Below, piece after piece: positions 1 to 7,585 of a stretch of 10,908 nt of DNA. A model generated the notes under the pieces. That model did no database searches. It was given only the letters and a program-made list of their open reading frames with translations, and was not told the DNA's origin. Both the position numbers and the translations under genes were made by a program. Source of the DNA: Chloroflexota bacterium (lineage in GTDB: Bacteria > Chloroflexota > Dehalococcoidia > Lucifugimonadales > Lucifugimonadaceae); NCBI GenBank assembly GCA_029262715.1, contig JAJCYX010000392.1, positions 1 through 10,908 of the forward strand. The letters run 5' to 3'. Each line of letters begins with the position of its first letter. Within the stretch, counting starts at the first letter, position 1.

Positions 1-3000
1 GATGAGTTCGAGGACGGCAGGCCGTGGGTTGCTGAGTACTTTGGCAACACCAGCCTTTCTGGTGATCCGGTTGCCGTGCTGAACCAGATTGGCACCGACT
101 TCGTCTTTGGTCGCTCGAATCCGGGCGGAGTCAAGAACAAAGATATCGCAGCTCTCGAGGGCATACTGCCTGATGCGAACTGGTCGATGCGCCTGACCCG
201 GAACGTCAGGTCAGCGGGTGGATCGTACGAGTTTGACTACAGGGCAAATGACGGAATTCGCCTGTACCTGAACGGCGAACTGATCCTGAGTAAGTGGAAT
301 TCGGTTAGCACGTGCTGCCCGAACGAGGGAACGCAGACAGTTAACCTGCCTGCGGGCGATCACGAGGTGGTTGTCGAGTTCTTCCACAACAGCATCGACT
401 CAGCAAACGTCCGTTTTGAGTTCCACCGAATTTTGACTGGTGCAACCGACTCTGAAGGCTTCACTTTCGACGCCAGCAACTGGGACCGCAAGTACGTGAC
501 GATCTACGCCAGGGCGCATGACCCTGCAACGAAGATGTACTCGTACACAGATATCCTGTCGTTCAGGAACCCGTCTTTCTCTGAGGCTGTACCTTCAGCG
601 CCAGGCGTTGTCCTACCGACTCCTGCGCCATTGCCTACGGCGACTCCAACACCGGACCCTCTACCGACGGCAACGCCTGAACCGACGGCAACGCCGGACC
701 CGCTAGCGACGCCAACGCCTACCCCTTCGTCAGGTCTTGGGCGCGTGACCGACGGCCTGCTGGCCCTGTACGAGTTCAATGAGGCTGCCGGCGCAACCGC
801 CGCCGATAGTTCCGGCACGGGCACTGCACTTGATCTCGCCATTGCGAACCCGGCCAATGTGACCTGGTTGCCAGGTGGTATTCGATTGAACGCTGCCACG
901 GTGATCGAGTCAATGACTGATGCCAGCAAGATTTCAGACGCGATAAACGCGAGCGGTGAAATCACTCTTGAGGCGTGGGTTGAGTCCGCGAGCCTCACCC
1001 AGGGTGGTCCGGCCAGGATCGTGACGATCTCTGACGGCTCAATTCGCCGAAATGTGACGCTTGGTCAGGTCGATGACTCGTTCATCACACGTTTCAGAAG
1101 CACTTTCACAAGCTCTAACGGTATGCCTCAGTTGGCGTCCACCGGTGGAGTGTCAACTGCGGATATGCAGCACGTTGTGTTTATTCGCAGCGCCTCTGGT
1201 GTCACCAAGCTCTATGTCGATGGCGTCCTGCTGCAAACGGGTACCGCTGGTGGTGACCTGACCAACTGGGATTCGACGTACAAGCTTGGCATCGCCAACG
1301 AGTTCGGGGCCAGCCGGTCATGGCTTGGTGAAGTATTCCTCGTTGCAATTTACGATAAAGCTCTCTCGGAGAACGAGATCGCCCAGAACTTCTTCGTTCT
1401 TGAGGACGGCACGGGTGATGTGCCGGCAGGAGGACTGCCCACTCCGACGCCGTTACCTGCTGCCACGAGTACGCCGGAACCACCTCCAACGCCGGTGATT
1501 CCGCTGCCAGTACAACTCTGGGTGAGTGATCAGAGTGATCACTCCAATCCCAGGCTGCTCAATGGCGCGACGGTTTCCGGAGACATGTTTGTCTTCACGA
1601 GCCCCGATGATAGCCGGTCACACGTGGTTTCGTTCTTCATTAATGACGTTGCCATGATCGGTGAGCCGTTCAATGTCGATGCGGGTGCTGTGTTCGACCT
1701 GGCCGGGACGGGCGTTGACGACGAACCACTGCCGTACAACACGGCGACGCAGTTGACCGACGGTACGCATTCGATTACAGCCGAAGCGCTGTTCATCGGT
1801 CCTGCACCGCAAGTCGTGACTGCCAACTTCACAGTTGACAATGGTGTGGGGACACCAACGCCAGCTGCTACGGCAACACCGGTTCCGGCGGCGACGTCGA
1901 CCCCAGCACCTGCGCCTACGGCAACGCCGAGGCCACCTGCGCCGGTCGTTAGTGCACCACCACCTCCGCCGCCTCCTGCGCCGTCATTCAGCACGCCGAG
2001 TGCGCCGCTCAACGTGGTTGCTACGGCAGGTGATGGAGAGGTGACTCTGGAGTGGGGGACGCCTGCTTCGAACGGCGGAATACAGATCACCAGGTACCGT
2101 GTGCTGATTCTGCCTACAGGTAGAGCGTTGTTGACGGAAGATGACGGTACGACGCTGATTGTGACCGGTCTGGACAACGGGACGGAGTACAGGTTCCAGA
2201 TTTCAGCCCAGAACGGGACAGGCCAGGGTGATTCGGCTTTGTCGAACTCGGTAACGCCTGTGGAGTTGGCCACGCCAACTCCGGTGGCAACACCGACTCC
2301 AGTGCCGCTGCCGACTGCAACGCCTCCACCTGTCGTGGTAGCTGCGCCTGTTGAGCCGGAACCGACACCGACGGCTGTGCCGTTGCCTGTGCCGACCGCT
2401 ACACCTGCGTCGACCGCTACACCTGCGCCGACCGCCACGGCAGTTCCTCTGCCTACCGCGACTCCGACACAGATGCCAACTGCGACGCCGGTGCCTAACT
2501 CTCAGACGATATTCCTGAGTGAAGGGTGGAACCTGATCTCGCTGAACGTAATTCCGGCTGATCCGGACGTCAGGGAAGTGCTGTCGTCGATTGACGGCCT
2601 GTACACGGAAGTGAATTCACTGACAAATGGCGAAGCTGCTGTGTTCGATCCGGCAAGACCTCACGCGCTCAACTCGCTGATTGCCTTCGAACTCGGAAAA
2701 GGCTACTGGGTGAAGATGACAACTGCGGCCGCGCTAATCGTGGAGGGCGAAGCTGTCCCATCGTCCACGCCGATAGCGCTCACCGCCGGTTGGAACCTGA
2801 TTTCGTACCTGCCTGACAGTTCGATGAGTGTTGGCGCCGCGCTGGCATCCATCGACGGCAAATTCACGGAGGTCAGAGGTTTCGATACGTCGGCCAAGAC
2901 GTTCCTTGCCGGTATTCCTGCCGAGTTCAACACGCTTGTGACGATGAGCCCTGGAATGGGTTACCTGATCTATTTGAACCAGTCCGCAACGCTACAGTAT

Positions 3001-3006
3001 CCGTAA
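1..3006 (+). CDS. Large modular secreted/surface protein, 5'-truncated: PA14, LamG-like, Ig-like, FN3, two GWNLIS repeats
   Basis: The frame is open from base 1, so the gene starts upstream. The GTG at 76 is internal, because residues before it (WVAEYFGNTSLSGDPV) already belong to a PA14 domain. In-window order (1001 residues): PA14 about 9-143 (YRANDGIRLYLNG core, HEVVVEFFHN strand); Pro/Thr linker; LamG/concanavalin-like domain about 251-466 (LLALYEFNE, ITLEAWV, TKLYVDGVL); linker; Ig-like domain about 502-614; Pro-rich linker; fibronectin type III about 667-754 (GDGEVTLEWGTP, YRFQISAQN); long linker; two GWNLIS repeats starting at residues 842 and 930. PA14, LamG and FN3 are typical of extracellular carbohydrate- or protein-binding proteins; any catalytic domain and the signal peptide would lie upstream. 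No C-terminal LPXTG motif or membrane helix is seen. A membrane-protein gene follows within 30 bp, probably co-transcribed. The exact ligand is unknown. Confidence 0.9.
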   Translation, partial: DEFEDGRPWVAEYFGNTSLSGDPVAVLNQIGTDFVFGRSNPGGVKNKDIAALEGILPDANWSMRLTRNVRSAGGSYEFDYRANDGIRLYLNGELILSKWNSVSTCCPNEGTQTVNLPAGDHEVVVEFFHNSIDSANVRFEFHRILTGATDSEGFTFDASNWDRKYVTIYARAHDPATKMYSYTDILSFRNPSFSEAVPSAPGVVLPTPAPLPTATPTPDPLPTATPEPTATPDPLATPTPTPSSGLGRVTDGLLALYEFNEAAGATAADSSGTGTALDLAIANPANVTWLPGGIRLNAATVIESMTDASKISDAINASGEITLEAWVESASLTQGGPARIVTISDGSIRRNVTLGQVDDSFITRFRSTFTSSNGMPQLASTGGVSTADMQHVVFIRSASGVTKLYVDGVLLQTGTAGGDLTNWDSTYKLGIANEFGASRSWLGEVFLVAIYDKALSENEIAQNFFVLEDGTGDVPAGGLPTPTPLPAATSTPEPPPTPVIPLPVQLWVSDQSDHSNPRLLNGATVSGDMFVFTSPDDSRSHVVSFFINDVAMIGEPFNVDAGAVFDLAGTGVDDEPLPYNTATQLTDGTHSITAEALFIGPAPQVVTANFTVDNGVGTPTPAATATPVPAATSTPAPAPTATPRPPAPVVSAPPPPPPPAPSFSTPSAPLNVVATAGDGEVTLEWGTPASNGGIQITRYRVLILPTGRALLTEDDGTTLIVTGLDNGTEYRFQISAQNGTGQGDSALSNSVTPVELATPTPVATPTPVPLPTATPPPVVVAAPVEPEPTPTAVPLPVPTATPASTATPAPTATAVPLPTATPTQMPTATPVPNSQTIFLSEGWNLISLNVIPADPDVREVLSSIDGLYTEVNSLTNGEAAVFDPARPHALNSLIAFELGKGYWVKMTTAAALIVEGEAVPSSTPIALTAGWNLISYLPDSSMSVGAALASIDGKFTEVRGFDTSAKTFLAGIPAEFNTLVTMSPGMGYLIYLNQSATLQYP
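616..732 (+). repeat. Pro/Thr linker 1 (PTATP-type low-complexity repeat)
   Basis: About 39 codons encode degenerate units such as LPTATPTP and EPTATP between the PA14 and LamG-like domains. Such linkers are likely extended and possibly glycosylated spacers. The repeats are degenerate at the DNA level. Confidence 0.8.
1438..1509 (+). repeat. Pro/Thr linker 2
   Basis: A short Pro/Thr-rich stretch (PTPTPLPAATSTPEP type) joins the LamG-like domain to the Ig-like domain. Composition is the only evidence; it is probably a flexible spacer. Confidence 0.7.
1852..1998 (+). repeat. Pro/Thr/Ala linker 3 with a poly-Pro run
   Basis: This linker between the Ig-like and FN3 domains contains TPVPAATSTPAPAPTATP-like units followed by a run of seven prolines (codons near 1960-1979). 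It is expected to be an extended spacer outside the cell. Confidence 0.75.
2272..2496 (+). repeat. Pro/Thr linker 4, the longest
   Basis: About 75 codons of PTPVATPTPVPLPTATP-like units lie between the FN3 domain and the C-terminal GWNLIS module. Near-identical DNA units (accgctacacctgcgtc and similar, around 2395-2430) suggest growth by slippage or unequal exchange. The complementary strand gives a long Val/Gly/Ala-rich open frame that is only a shadow. Confidence 0.75.
2524..3003 (+). repeat. Two tandem GWNLIS repeats (C-terminal module)
   Basis: Two homologous protein repeats start at 2524 and 2788, 88 residues apart. Shared features in order: GWNLIS; an LSSIDGLYTEV / LASIDGKFTEV segment; an F-D segment; FNTL or LNSL; a G-KGYWVKM / GMGYLIYL segment; and a final hydrophobic strand ending in LQYP at the protein's end. 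The terminal position after a long linker suggests an anchoring, sorting or interaction module; that role is inferred. Confidence 0.75.
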
Positions 3007-3032
3007 TCGTTTACTGAATGAGAGATGAACTG

Positions 3033-3713
3033 ATGACGCATCAGATACCGGTCATACAACACCAAGAATCAGTGTTCACAAAGGCACTGAACTCCCTTGA
3101 TAGCTGGCGCTTACGAGCCCTGGTGCTGGGGGTTGGAGTTTCGGGAATTGCTTTGCTAGTAACGGTAATTCTGCCGTCTGGCAATGAGGTAGAGACCGCA
3201 CCAGGGGCATCTGCTGCTGTCCAGGACGGCATAAGCGGCAGCTCACTTGAAAGCTTTGCAGCCCTGTTCCAGCCGCGGGAGTCGATTCCGGCTGCGCCTG
3301 CCAGGACCGCTCCTGTTGTTGGCGCACCATCTGAGCCGGTATCACCACCTGTTGAAGTGGTTCCGCCTGTAGCGCCAACGGACAATGTGTTGCACCCGAC
3401 GCCTGCATGGGTAAATGTCTTCAGCCCGGAGAGCACCTTCGAAGGTGAGCCTCTCACAGTCGGAGACGTCATCACGGCTTACGATCAGCAAGGTGTGCTG
3501 ATTGGCAGAACCGAAGTTCAGGTCACAGGTAAGTACGGCCTGATGGCGCTGTACATGGATGACCCGACCACGACGCTTGATGAGGGTGCATCCCCCGGAG
3601 AGACGATCAACTTCAGGGTGAATGACATCCTTGCGCAGGTTCTTGGCCCACACGAGCCGGTATGGGGCGCTAATGGCGATGTGTTGATGTTGAACCTTGC
3701 CGTACAGAGCTAG
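3033..3713 (+). CDS. Single-pass membrane protein with extracellular beta-rich C-terminal domain, unknown function
   Basis: Predicted 226 residues. I start at ATG 3033 because a GAGAG at 3020-3024 sits 8 bases upstream. The in-frame ATG at 3018 would add 5 residues and has no visible ribosome binding site. Residues 1-27 are polar and basic, 28-47 form one hydrophobic helix (LRALVLGVGVSGIALLVTV), and 48-120 form an Ala/Pro-rich linker (PVVGAPSEPVSPPVEVVPPV). Residues 124-226 form a compact domain with WVNVFSPES, GEPLTVGDVITAYDQQG, TGKYGLMALY, DEGASPGETINFRVND and a final hydrophobic strand. The pattern suggests a beta-sandwich displayed outside the cell on an N-terminal anchor. It lies 26 bp after the large modular protein and is probably in the same transcript, so it may help tether or present it. 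I do not recognise a named family. Confidence 0.75.
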   Translation: MTHQIPVIQHQESVFTKALNSLDSWRLRALVLGVGVSGIALLVTVILPSGNEVETAPGASAAVQDGISGSSLESFAALFQPRESIPAAPARTAPVVGAPSEPVSPPVEVVPPVAPTDNVLHPTPAWVNVFSPESTFEGEPLTVGDVITAYDQQGVLIGRTEVQVTGKYGLMALYMDDPTTTLDEGASPGETINFRVNDILAQVLGPHEPVWGANGDVLMLNLAVQS

Positions 3714-3740
3714 GTTTGCCGGGATTGCTCGGATCTGGGT

Positions 3741-4700
3741 TTAACTGACGGGAAGCGATTCTGAAAGCTGGCCCATCGTCAGGTTGTCCAGCTTTCCTGC
3801 ATCTCGCAGCCTTGCCACCTCAGCAAACGTCCGTTCAAGCGGCTTCAACAGCATGTCTGGTGCAGACGCAATGTCGTACGGGTGGAACCATACGTGGAAC
3901 ATTGCGTTTCTTGACGCTGCCCGCTTCAGGCCCGCCTTTAACTTCGCCGTCCTGACCATGTTGGTCTGCCAGCGCGCCCAGCCACCTGCGTGACGATAGT
4001 AGTACGTCGCAGGCAGCTCCCACAGGCCCTCAGTGCGCTTCGGGTAGGAAACATCTGGTGGGACAGGTAGATAGGCGTCCAGGCGTTGCAGCAAGCGTCG
4101 GGGCACCGACGGCAGTTTGGCGGTGCGACTTTCCGGAACGCTCCTGAACGATGTGAAGCCGTGTCGTGCCGCGGTTGCGACGTTCGCCACGCGGTTCTTT
4201 GGGAAAATCAGGCTTTTTAGCGAGACGCCAAGTGCTTCGGCGTGTTTCTGAGCAGCCGCAAGGTCCTGCTCGAACTGGTCGTCTGAGTAGCCAAGTTCGT
4301 TGAACACCAGGTGCGAGAAGGTGTGAGAGCCGATCTCATGGTCTGAGCGTGCGGATTTCACCATCTCAAGGATCTCAGGAGCGTACCAGCGGTCGAGGTA
4401 CTCGGCCTCTGAAAATCTGCTGTCTGTATGGTGCACGTTAGCGGGCTGAGGGTTTTCTGGATACAGAGAGGTCTGTGCATCGTCTCGAGGATCGATCAGC
4501 AACCTGCCAACGAACGCCCATGTAGCGCGAATCTCGTAGCGGTCCATCAGCGCCAGTAACCGTTCGATCGTATCCCTTACACGGCCGTACGAGTCCCAGT
4601 GCTCATACTCGGTTGGGTCCTTTTCACGATGCGCTGAGCCCCACGCCAGTTCGGTGTCTATGGAGCAAAGGAACGCGCCTTTTTCGAGCTGAACGGACAT
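3741..4700 (-). CDS. Polysaccharide deacetylase (NodB homology family)
   Basis: 319 residues from ATG 4700; an AGAAGAG purine run lies about 10 bases upstream. The NodB-type pattern is visible. Motif 1 is SIDTELAWG (D15, E17) in place of the classical TFDDG. RATWAFVG at 58-65 is the following strand. Motif 2 is HTFSH (H126, H130, the usual metal-binding pair). Motif 3 is FPKNR at 166-170, and a late FHVWFHPYDI supplies H269 and H273. No signal peptide or membrane segment is seen, so it probably works in the cytoplasm on a lipid-linked or nucleotide-linked glycan intermediate. Family members remove N- or O-acetyl groups from polysaccharides. It lies 69 bp after the GNAT gene on the same strand, which supports a surface-glycan modification role. 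The substrate cannot be read from the sequence. It converges on the + strand gene ending at 3713, only 27 bp away. Confidence 0.85.
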   Translation of the reverse strand: MSVQLEKGAFLCSIDTELAWGSAHREKDPTEYEHWDSYGRVRDTIERLLALMDRYEIRATWAFVGRLLIDPRDDAQTSLYPENPQPANVHHTDSRFSEAEYLDRWYAPEILEMVKSARSDHEIGSHTFSHLVFNELGYSDDQFEQDLAAAQKHAEALGVSLKSLIFPKNRVANVATAARHGFTSFRSVPESRTAKLPSVPRRLLQRLDAYLPVPPDVSYPKRTEGLWELPATYYYRHAGGWARWQTNMVRTAKLKAGLKRAASRNAMFHVWFHPYDIASAPDMLLKPLERTFAEVARLRDAGKLDNLTMGQLSESLPVS

Positions 4701-4769
4701 TGGATTTTCTCTTCTCAGCGTCTGGGTCTCAGTCTCTGTGTGTCGATAACGTGATTGCGACGCACCGGC

Positions 4770-5870
4770 TTAAAAAATCTCTAACTCACTCATTCCGATT
4801 GACCAGTTAGTCATCTCGGCAGGATCTGGAGATACTCCGGGCCTTAGTGGGTTAGATACGAAGTTGATCCGGCTCCTGGAGTTCCAGCGGAATCCCGATT
4901 TCGACAGTAGTCGCCGCATGTCTGAGCCGGATGGAGCGTATGCGCTTCCTACATCAGGACTGAACGCGTCGAACGCCATGCCTACAAGGCGCTTGATGCG
5001 CTTCTCATCGAGTTCCGCAACCAGGAACTGCTCGAATATCAGGGTGCTCAGAGTCGCACTCGGGACCATCCTGACCACACATGCGTCTCTGAGCGCTCCA
5101 GACTGCCTGTCCGCAACCACAGCGTACTGGTACAGCGGGTTATCAGCGTAACGCCAGGTCAAATACGGCACAGACATGTCTGTTGCCAGTAGATTTTGCT
5201 CGTGCTGGTGATGCTCCTCGATCAACTGCTTGAAGTCTGGAGTTATTGCGTTGCTGGCCAGCAGGTCGTCCGGCATTGGAGATGCAGAGCGCTCGGCAGG
5301 TGGCGACAGCTTCAGGCGCTTCCGAATCAGGTGATTTGCCAGGCTGATCGTCGTCTTCGGGTAGTTCCGCACCTTCAAAGCAGGAGTGGCTACGCCAACC
5401 TGCGTCCATCCCATCTTGAGATAACCCGATACGCTCATGCTGTTCGGGGTGTTGAAGATGATTGAACCATCTTGCTGCCGAGAGTGCTCTAGTGCCTCTT
5501 TCGTCAGCCTGGTGAATATGCCTCTGCGCCTGAAATCCGGGTGCGTGGCGGTATCTACGGGTCGAAATGCGTCGAGCAGGCCAGTTGGCGAGCGGAACCG
5601 CCAGCGCATGAACGCTCTTAGTCCTGCGATGCGACCGTCTTGGGCCTCTGAGATTAGAACTAGCGACTCGCCGAAGGGATTGTCGACGTGCTTCCACTGC
5701 CAGAACTTGAGCCCTGACCAGTGGTCGGCTTCACTCATCACGCCCTGAAGGAGCGTCATGATGTCGTTCTGTTGCTCTGTCGGGGCGATCGACCGGATGC
5801 TTAGCTCGTCATCCTCTGATACGCCTGAGACTTGAGGCGGCTGCTCAGCTTCACTGGCACTCGTGCTCAT
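4770..5870 (-). CDS. GNAT-family acyltransferase with two GNAT-like halves, surface-polysaccharide type
   Basis: 366 residues from ATG 5870, chosen because AGAGGTT (5875-5881, - strand) is well spaced upstream; a TTG at 5891 is possible but weaker. The first half carries the acetyl-CoA loop ATHPDFRRRGIFTRLTKEAL (RRRGIF 114-119), preceded by FWQWKHVDNPFG at 56-67. The second half repeats that kind of element (YLTWRYADNPLYQYAVVAD) but has no clear acetyl-CoA loop, so it looks like a degenerate GNAT domain. Double-GNAT proteins of this sort often sit in capsule or exopolysaccharide clusters and are presumed to acylate sugars or, as in FemAB relatives, transfer aminoacyl groups. It is followed on the same strand by the deacetylase gene. 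The acceptor is unknown. The N-terminal 20 residues are acidic and probably disordered. Confidence 0.8.
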   Translation of the reverse strand: MSTSASEAEQPPQVSGVSEDDELSIRSIAPTEQQNDIMTLLQGVMSEADHWSGLKFWQWKHVDNPFGESLVLISEAQDGRIAGLRAFMRWRFRSPTGLLDAFRPVDTATHPDFRRRGIFTRLTKEALEHSRQQDGSIIFNTPNSMSVSGYLKMGWTQVGVATPALKVRNYPKTTISLANHLIRKRLKLSPPAERSASPMPDDLLASNAITPDFKQLIEEHHQHEQNLLATDMSVPYLTWRYADNPLYQYAVVADRQSGALRDACVVRMVPSATLSTLIFEQFLVAELDEKRIKRLVGMAFDAFSPDVGSAYAPSGSDMRRLLSKSGFRWNSRSRINFVSNPLRPGVSPDPAEMTNWSIGMSELEIF

Positions 5871-5874
5871 TCTC

Positions 5875-5881
5875 AACCTCT
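5875..5881 (-). promoter_or_regulatory. Ribosome binding site deciding the GNAT start
   Basis: On the - strand AGAGGTT lies a few bases upstream of ATG 5870. It favours this start over the TTG at 5891, which would place the site inside the coding region. Confidence 0.6.
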
Positions 5882-6131
5882 GATGCTTCAAATTTGGCGA
5901 TATTGGGACAGCATAGCGTGCTGTATTCAGGTCAATAGTAAGTCCGGCCAGCGGGTGTGCCGATATTTATAGGCCAACGGATATTGGACAAATAGCTCGC
6001 ATATTCAATTTGCGGGCGCGAGCTCCGTCATCAGGCAGTCACTATTGCGAGACAACCGCTCGGGGCGGCGGTCACACTTCCTGGAATAGGATCCGGCGAT
6101 GGATCGCTGAAGCCTCTGCGGCTCTTGTTCA
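5882..6131. other. Spacer between the glycosyltransferase and GNAT genes
   Basis: About 250 bp without a credible gene. The half nearest the GNAT gene (5920-6010) is AT-rich and may hold its promoter, but I find no -35/-10 pair with good spacing. A short GC-rich inverted repeat (ACCGC at 6055-6059, GCGGT at 6068-6072) lies some 60 bases past the glycosyltransferase stop. It has no T-run, so a terminator is not supported. Confidence 0.35.
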
Positions 6132-7370
6132 CTAGGCCTTAATGCGGTCTGGAAAGCGATCAGGGATCATCTTGAGGTAGACCTGCTCGAGTTGAGAGAC
6201 CACCTGCTCTATCCGGAAGAGGTTCCGTGCTCGCTCTCGGCCAGCCGCCTGGAATCGTGCCCTCAGCTCATCGTCAGCCGAGACCCTGATTACCGCTTCG
6301 GCTATTGCTGCCGAGTCTTGTGATGGCACGTGAAGTCCACTCACTTCGTGCTCCACGATCTCAGTCATGGGTGGCTCGCCTGTAGTGATGCAGCAGTCGC
6401 CTGCTGCCATCGCCTCGCCAAGCGCAGAGCCGAACCCTTCATAGACCGACGGGAACACGAATATGTCTGAGACAGCGTGTACGTTTCGCACGTCTGTCCG
6501 GATACCAGCAAATAGAACGTGGTCGCTCACACCCAACTGATCTGCCAGTTCACGCAGCGACTTCTCACGATTGCCTATTCCGATCAGCACGAGCCGGGCT
6601 TTTGGCTGATGCTTGATGATCTCAGGCATCGCCTCAATTGCGTAACGCTGGCCCTTAGGGGGAACCAGCCTGGCTACGTTCAGGATCACCGGAAAGGCAT
6701 CCTTGATCCCCAGTTCCTCTCGGAGCGCATCCAGATCGCCCTCAGGCTCTTCGAAGTAGTCCTTCGTGACGCCTCTATAGACGACGTCGACGGTGTCTGG
6801 CTTGAGGCCCATGCGGGCCACTTGCGATGACTTCACATAGTTTGAGATGGCGATGTGCCTGGTTGTGCACATTCTTAGCGCCAACTCAGATTTCTTCTTG
6901 GCGTAGAAGAGTTTCCGTTTGTTGAGATGCGGGTTGTCGATTAGCCGCGTCTCTTCATATGCGTTGCTGTTAAGAGTCGCCAGCACTTGCGTTTTAGTGA
7001 TGCGGCCGACGATGCCACCGGTCATCCAAGCCTGTGAATTAGTGGTGTGGATGATGTCGATGTCCAGCTCTTTGACCAGTTTCCTGATCTTCCTGATTTG
7101 CCTTGGCCAACTGCCAATGCCCGATGTGACTGCGGAGAAGACCTTCACGCCCAGCTTTTCGAACTCGGGGACAAGATGAGTGCGAGGTGCTGTGTGGCAG
7201 ATGAAGTTTTCAAACAGGTCCGGGTCGAGATTCGTTACGTTGAGAAGCAACTGGTGCTCACCACCGCCGTGTCCCAGCCCCGGAATCAAGTGCAGGACGC
7301 GAATTCGCCTTGCAGGGGCGGGTTTTTCGATTGTGGCGGTTGTTACAGGTGCAGTGCCGTTCTCCGGCAT
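6132..7370 (-). CDS. Family 4-type glycosyltransferase (GT-B fold)
   Basis: 412 residues from ATG 7370, with GGAG 8 bases upstream. The N-terminal Rossmann domain starts with RVLHLIPGLGHGGGEHQLL (glycine loop 35-38) after about 20 residues of a Pro/Ala/Thr-rich leader. The C-terminal nucleotide-sugar domain shows VILNVARLVPPKGQRYAIEA, ARLVLIGIGNREKSL, VLFAGIRTDV and the EX7E signature EGFGSALGE (E311, E319), all classic for retaining GT4 enzymes. It has no membrane helix and is probably a peripheral cytoplasmic enzyme adding a sugar to a lipid-linked glycan. The downstream GNAT and deacetylase genes on the same strand suggest a shared surface-polysaccharide pathway, though a 260-bp gap leaves separate transcription possible. 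The gene upstream on this strand is an unrelated cytochrome. Donor and acceptor cannot be predicted. Confidence 0.92.
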   Translation of the reverse strand: MPENGTAPVTTATIEKPAPARRIRVLHLIPGLGHGGGEHQLLLNVTNLDPDLFENFICHTAPRTHLVPEFEKLGVKVFSAVTSGIGSWPRQIRKIRKLVKELDIDIIHTTNSQAWMTGGIVGRITKTQVLATLNSNAYEETRLIDNPHLNKRKLFYAKKKSELALRMCTTRHIAISNYVKSSQVARMGLKPDTVDVVYRGVTKDYFEEPEGDLDALREELGIKDAFPVILNVARLVPPKGQRYAIEAMPEIIKHQPKARLVLIGIGNREKSLRELADQLGVSDHVLFAGIRTDVRNVHAVSDIFVFPSVYEGFGSALGEAMAAGDCCITTGEPPMTEIVEHEVSGLHVPSQDSAAIAEAVIRVSADDELRARFQAAGRERARNLFRIEQVVSQLEQVYLKMIPDRFPDRIKA

Positions 7371-7585
7371 ATTTGCATCTCCAGAATGACAGATAGAAGC
7401 AGCTATTTCGTGATCTTCAACACCATACTTGCATCGCGCTTGTTGTCGCTTGAATTTCAGGATCAGGCGAAGTGGGCCGATTAGCGCAATCGTACGTGAG
7501 TTTAGGCTGTGACCGAGTGATACTTTTACCGCAGCCTACTGGTGGCAAATTAGCAGGGCAGGATTCGGTTCCGAAGCTAACTGTG

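Noticed and set aside
504..998. 164-codon open frame on the - strand
   Set aside because: It is antisense to the first linker and the LamG-like domain; the VGVGVAVGSG repeats are the complement of the PTATP codons.
1539..2438. 299-codon open frame on the - strand, rich in Val, Gly and Ala
   Set aside because: It is the antisense of Pro/Thr linker codons and neighbouring domains; its low-complexity repeats mirror the linker and it has no ribosome binding site or family signal.
5143..5697. 184-codon open frame on the - strand inside the GNAT gene
   Set aside because: It is another frame of the same strand. Its Arg-rich composition and absence of motifs mark it as a shadow of the real GNAT frame.
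6055..6072. Terminator after the glycosyltransferase gene
   Set aside because: A five-pair stem with an eight-base loop and no T-run is too weak to support the call.
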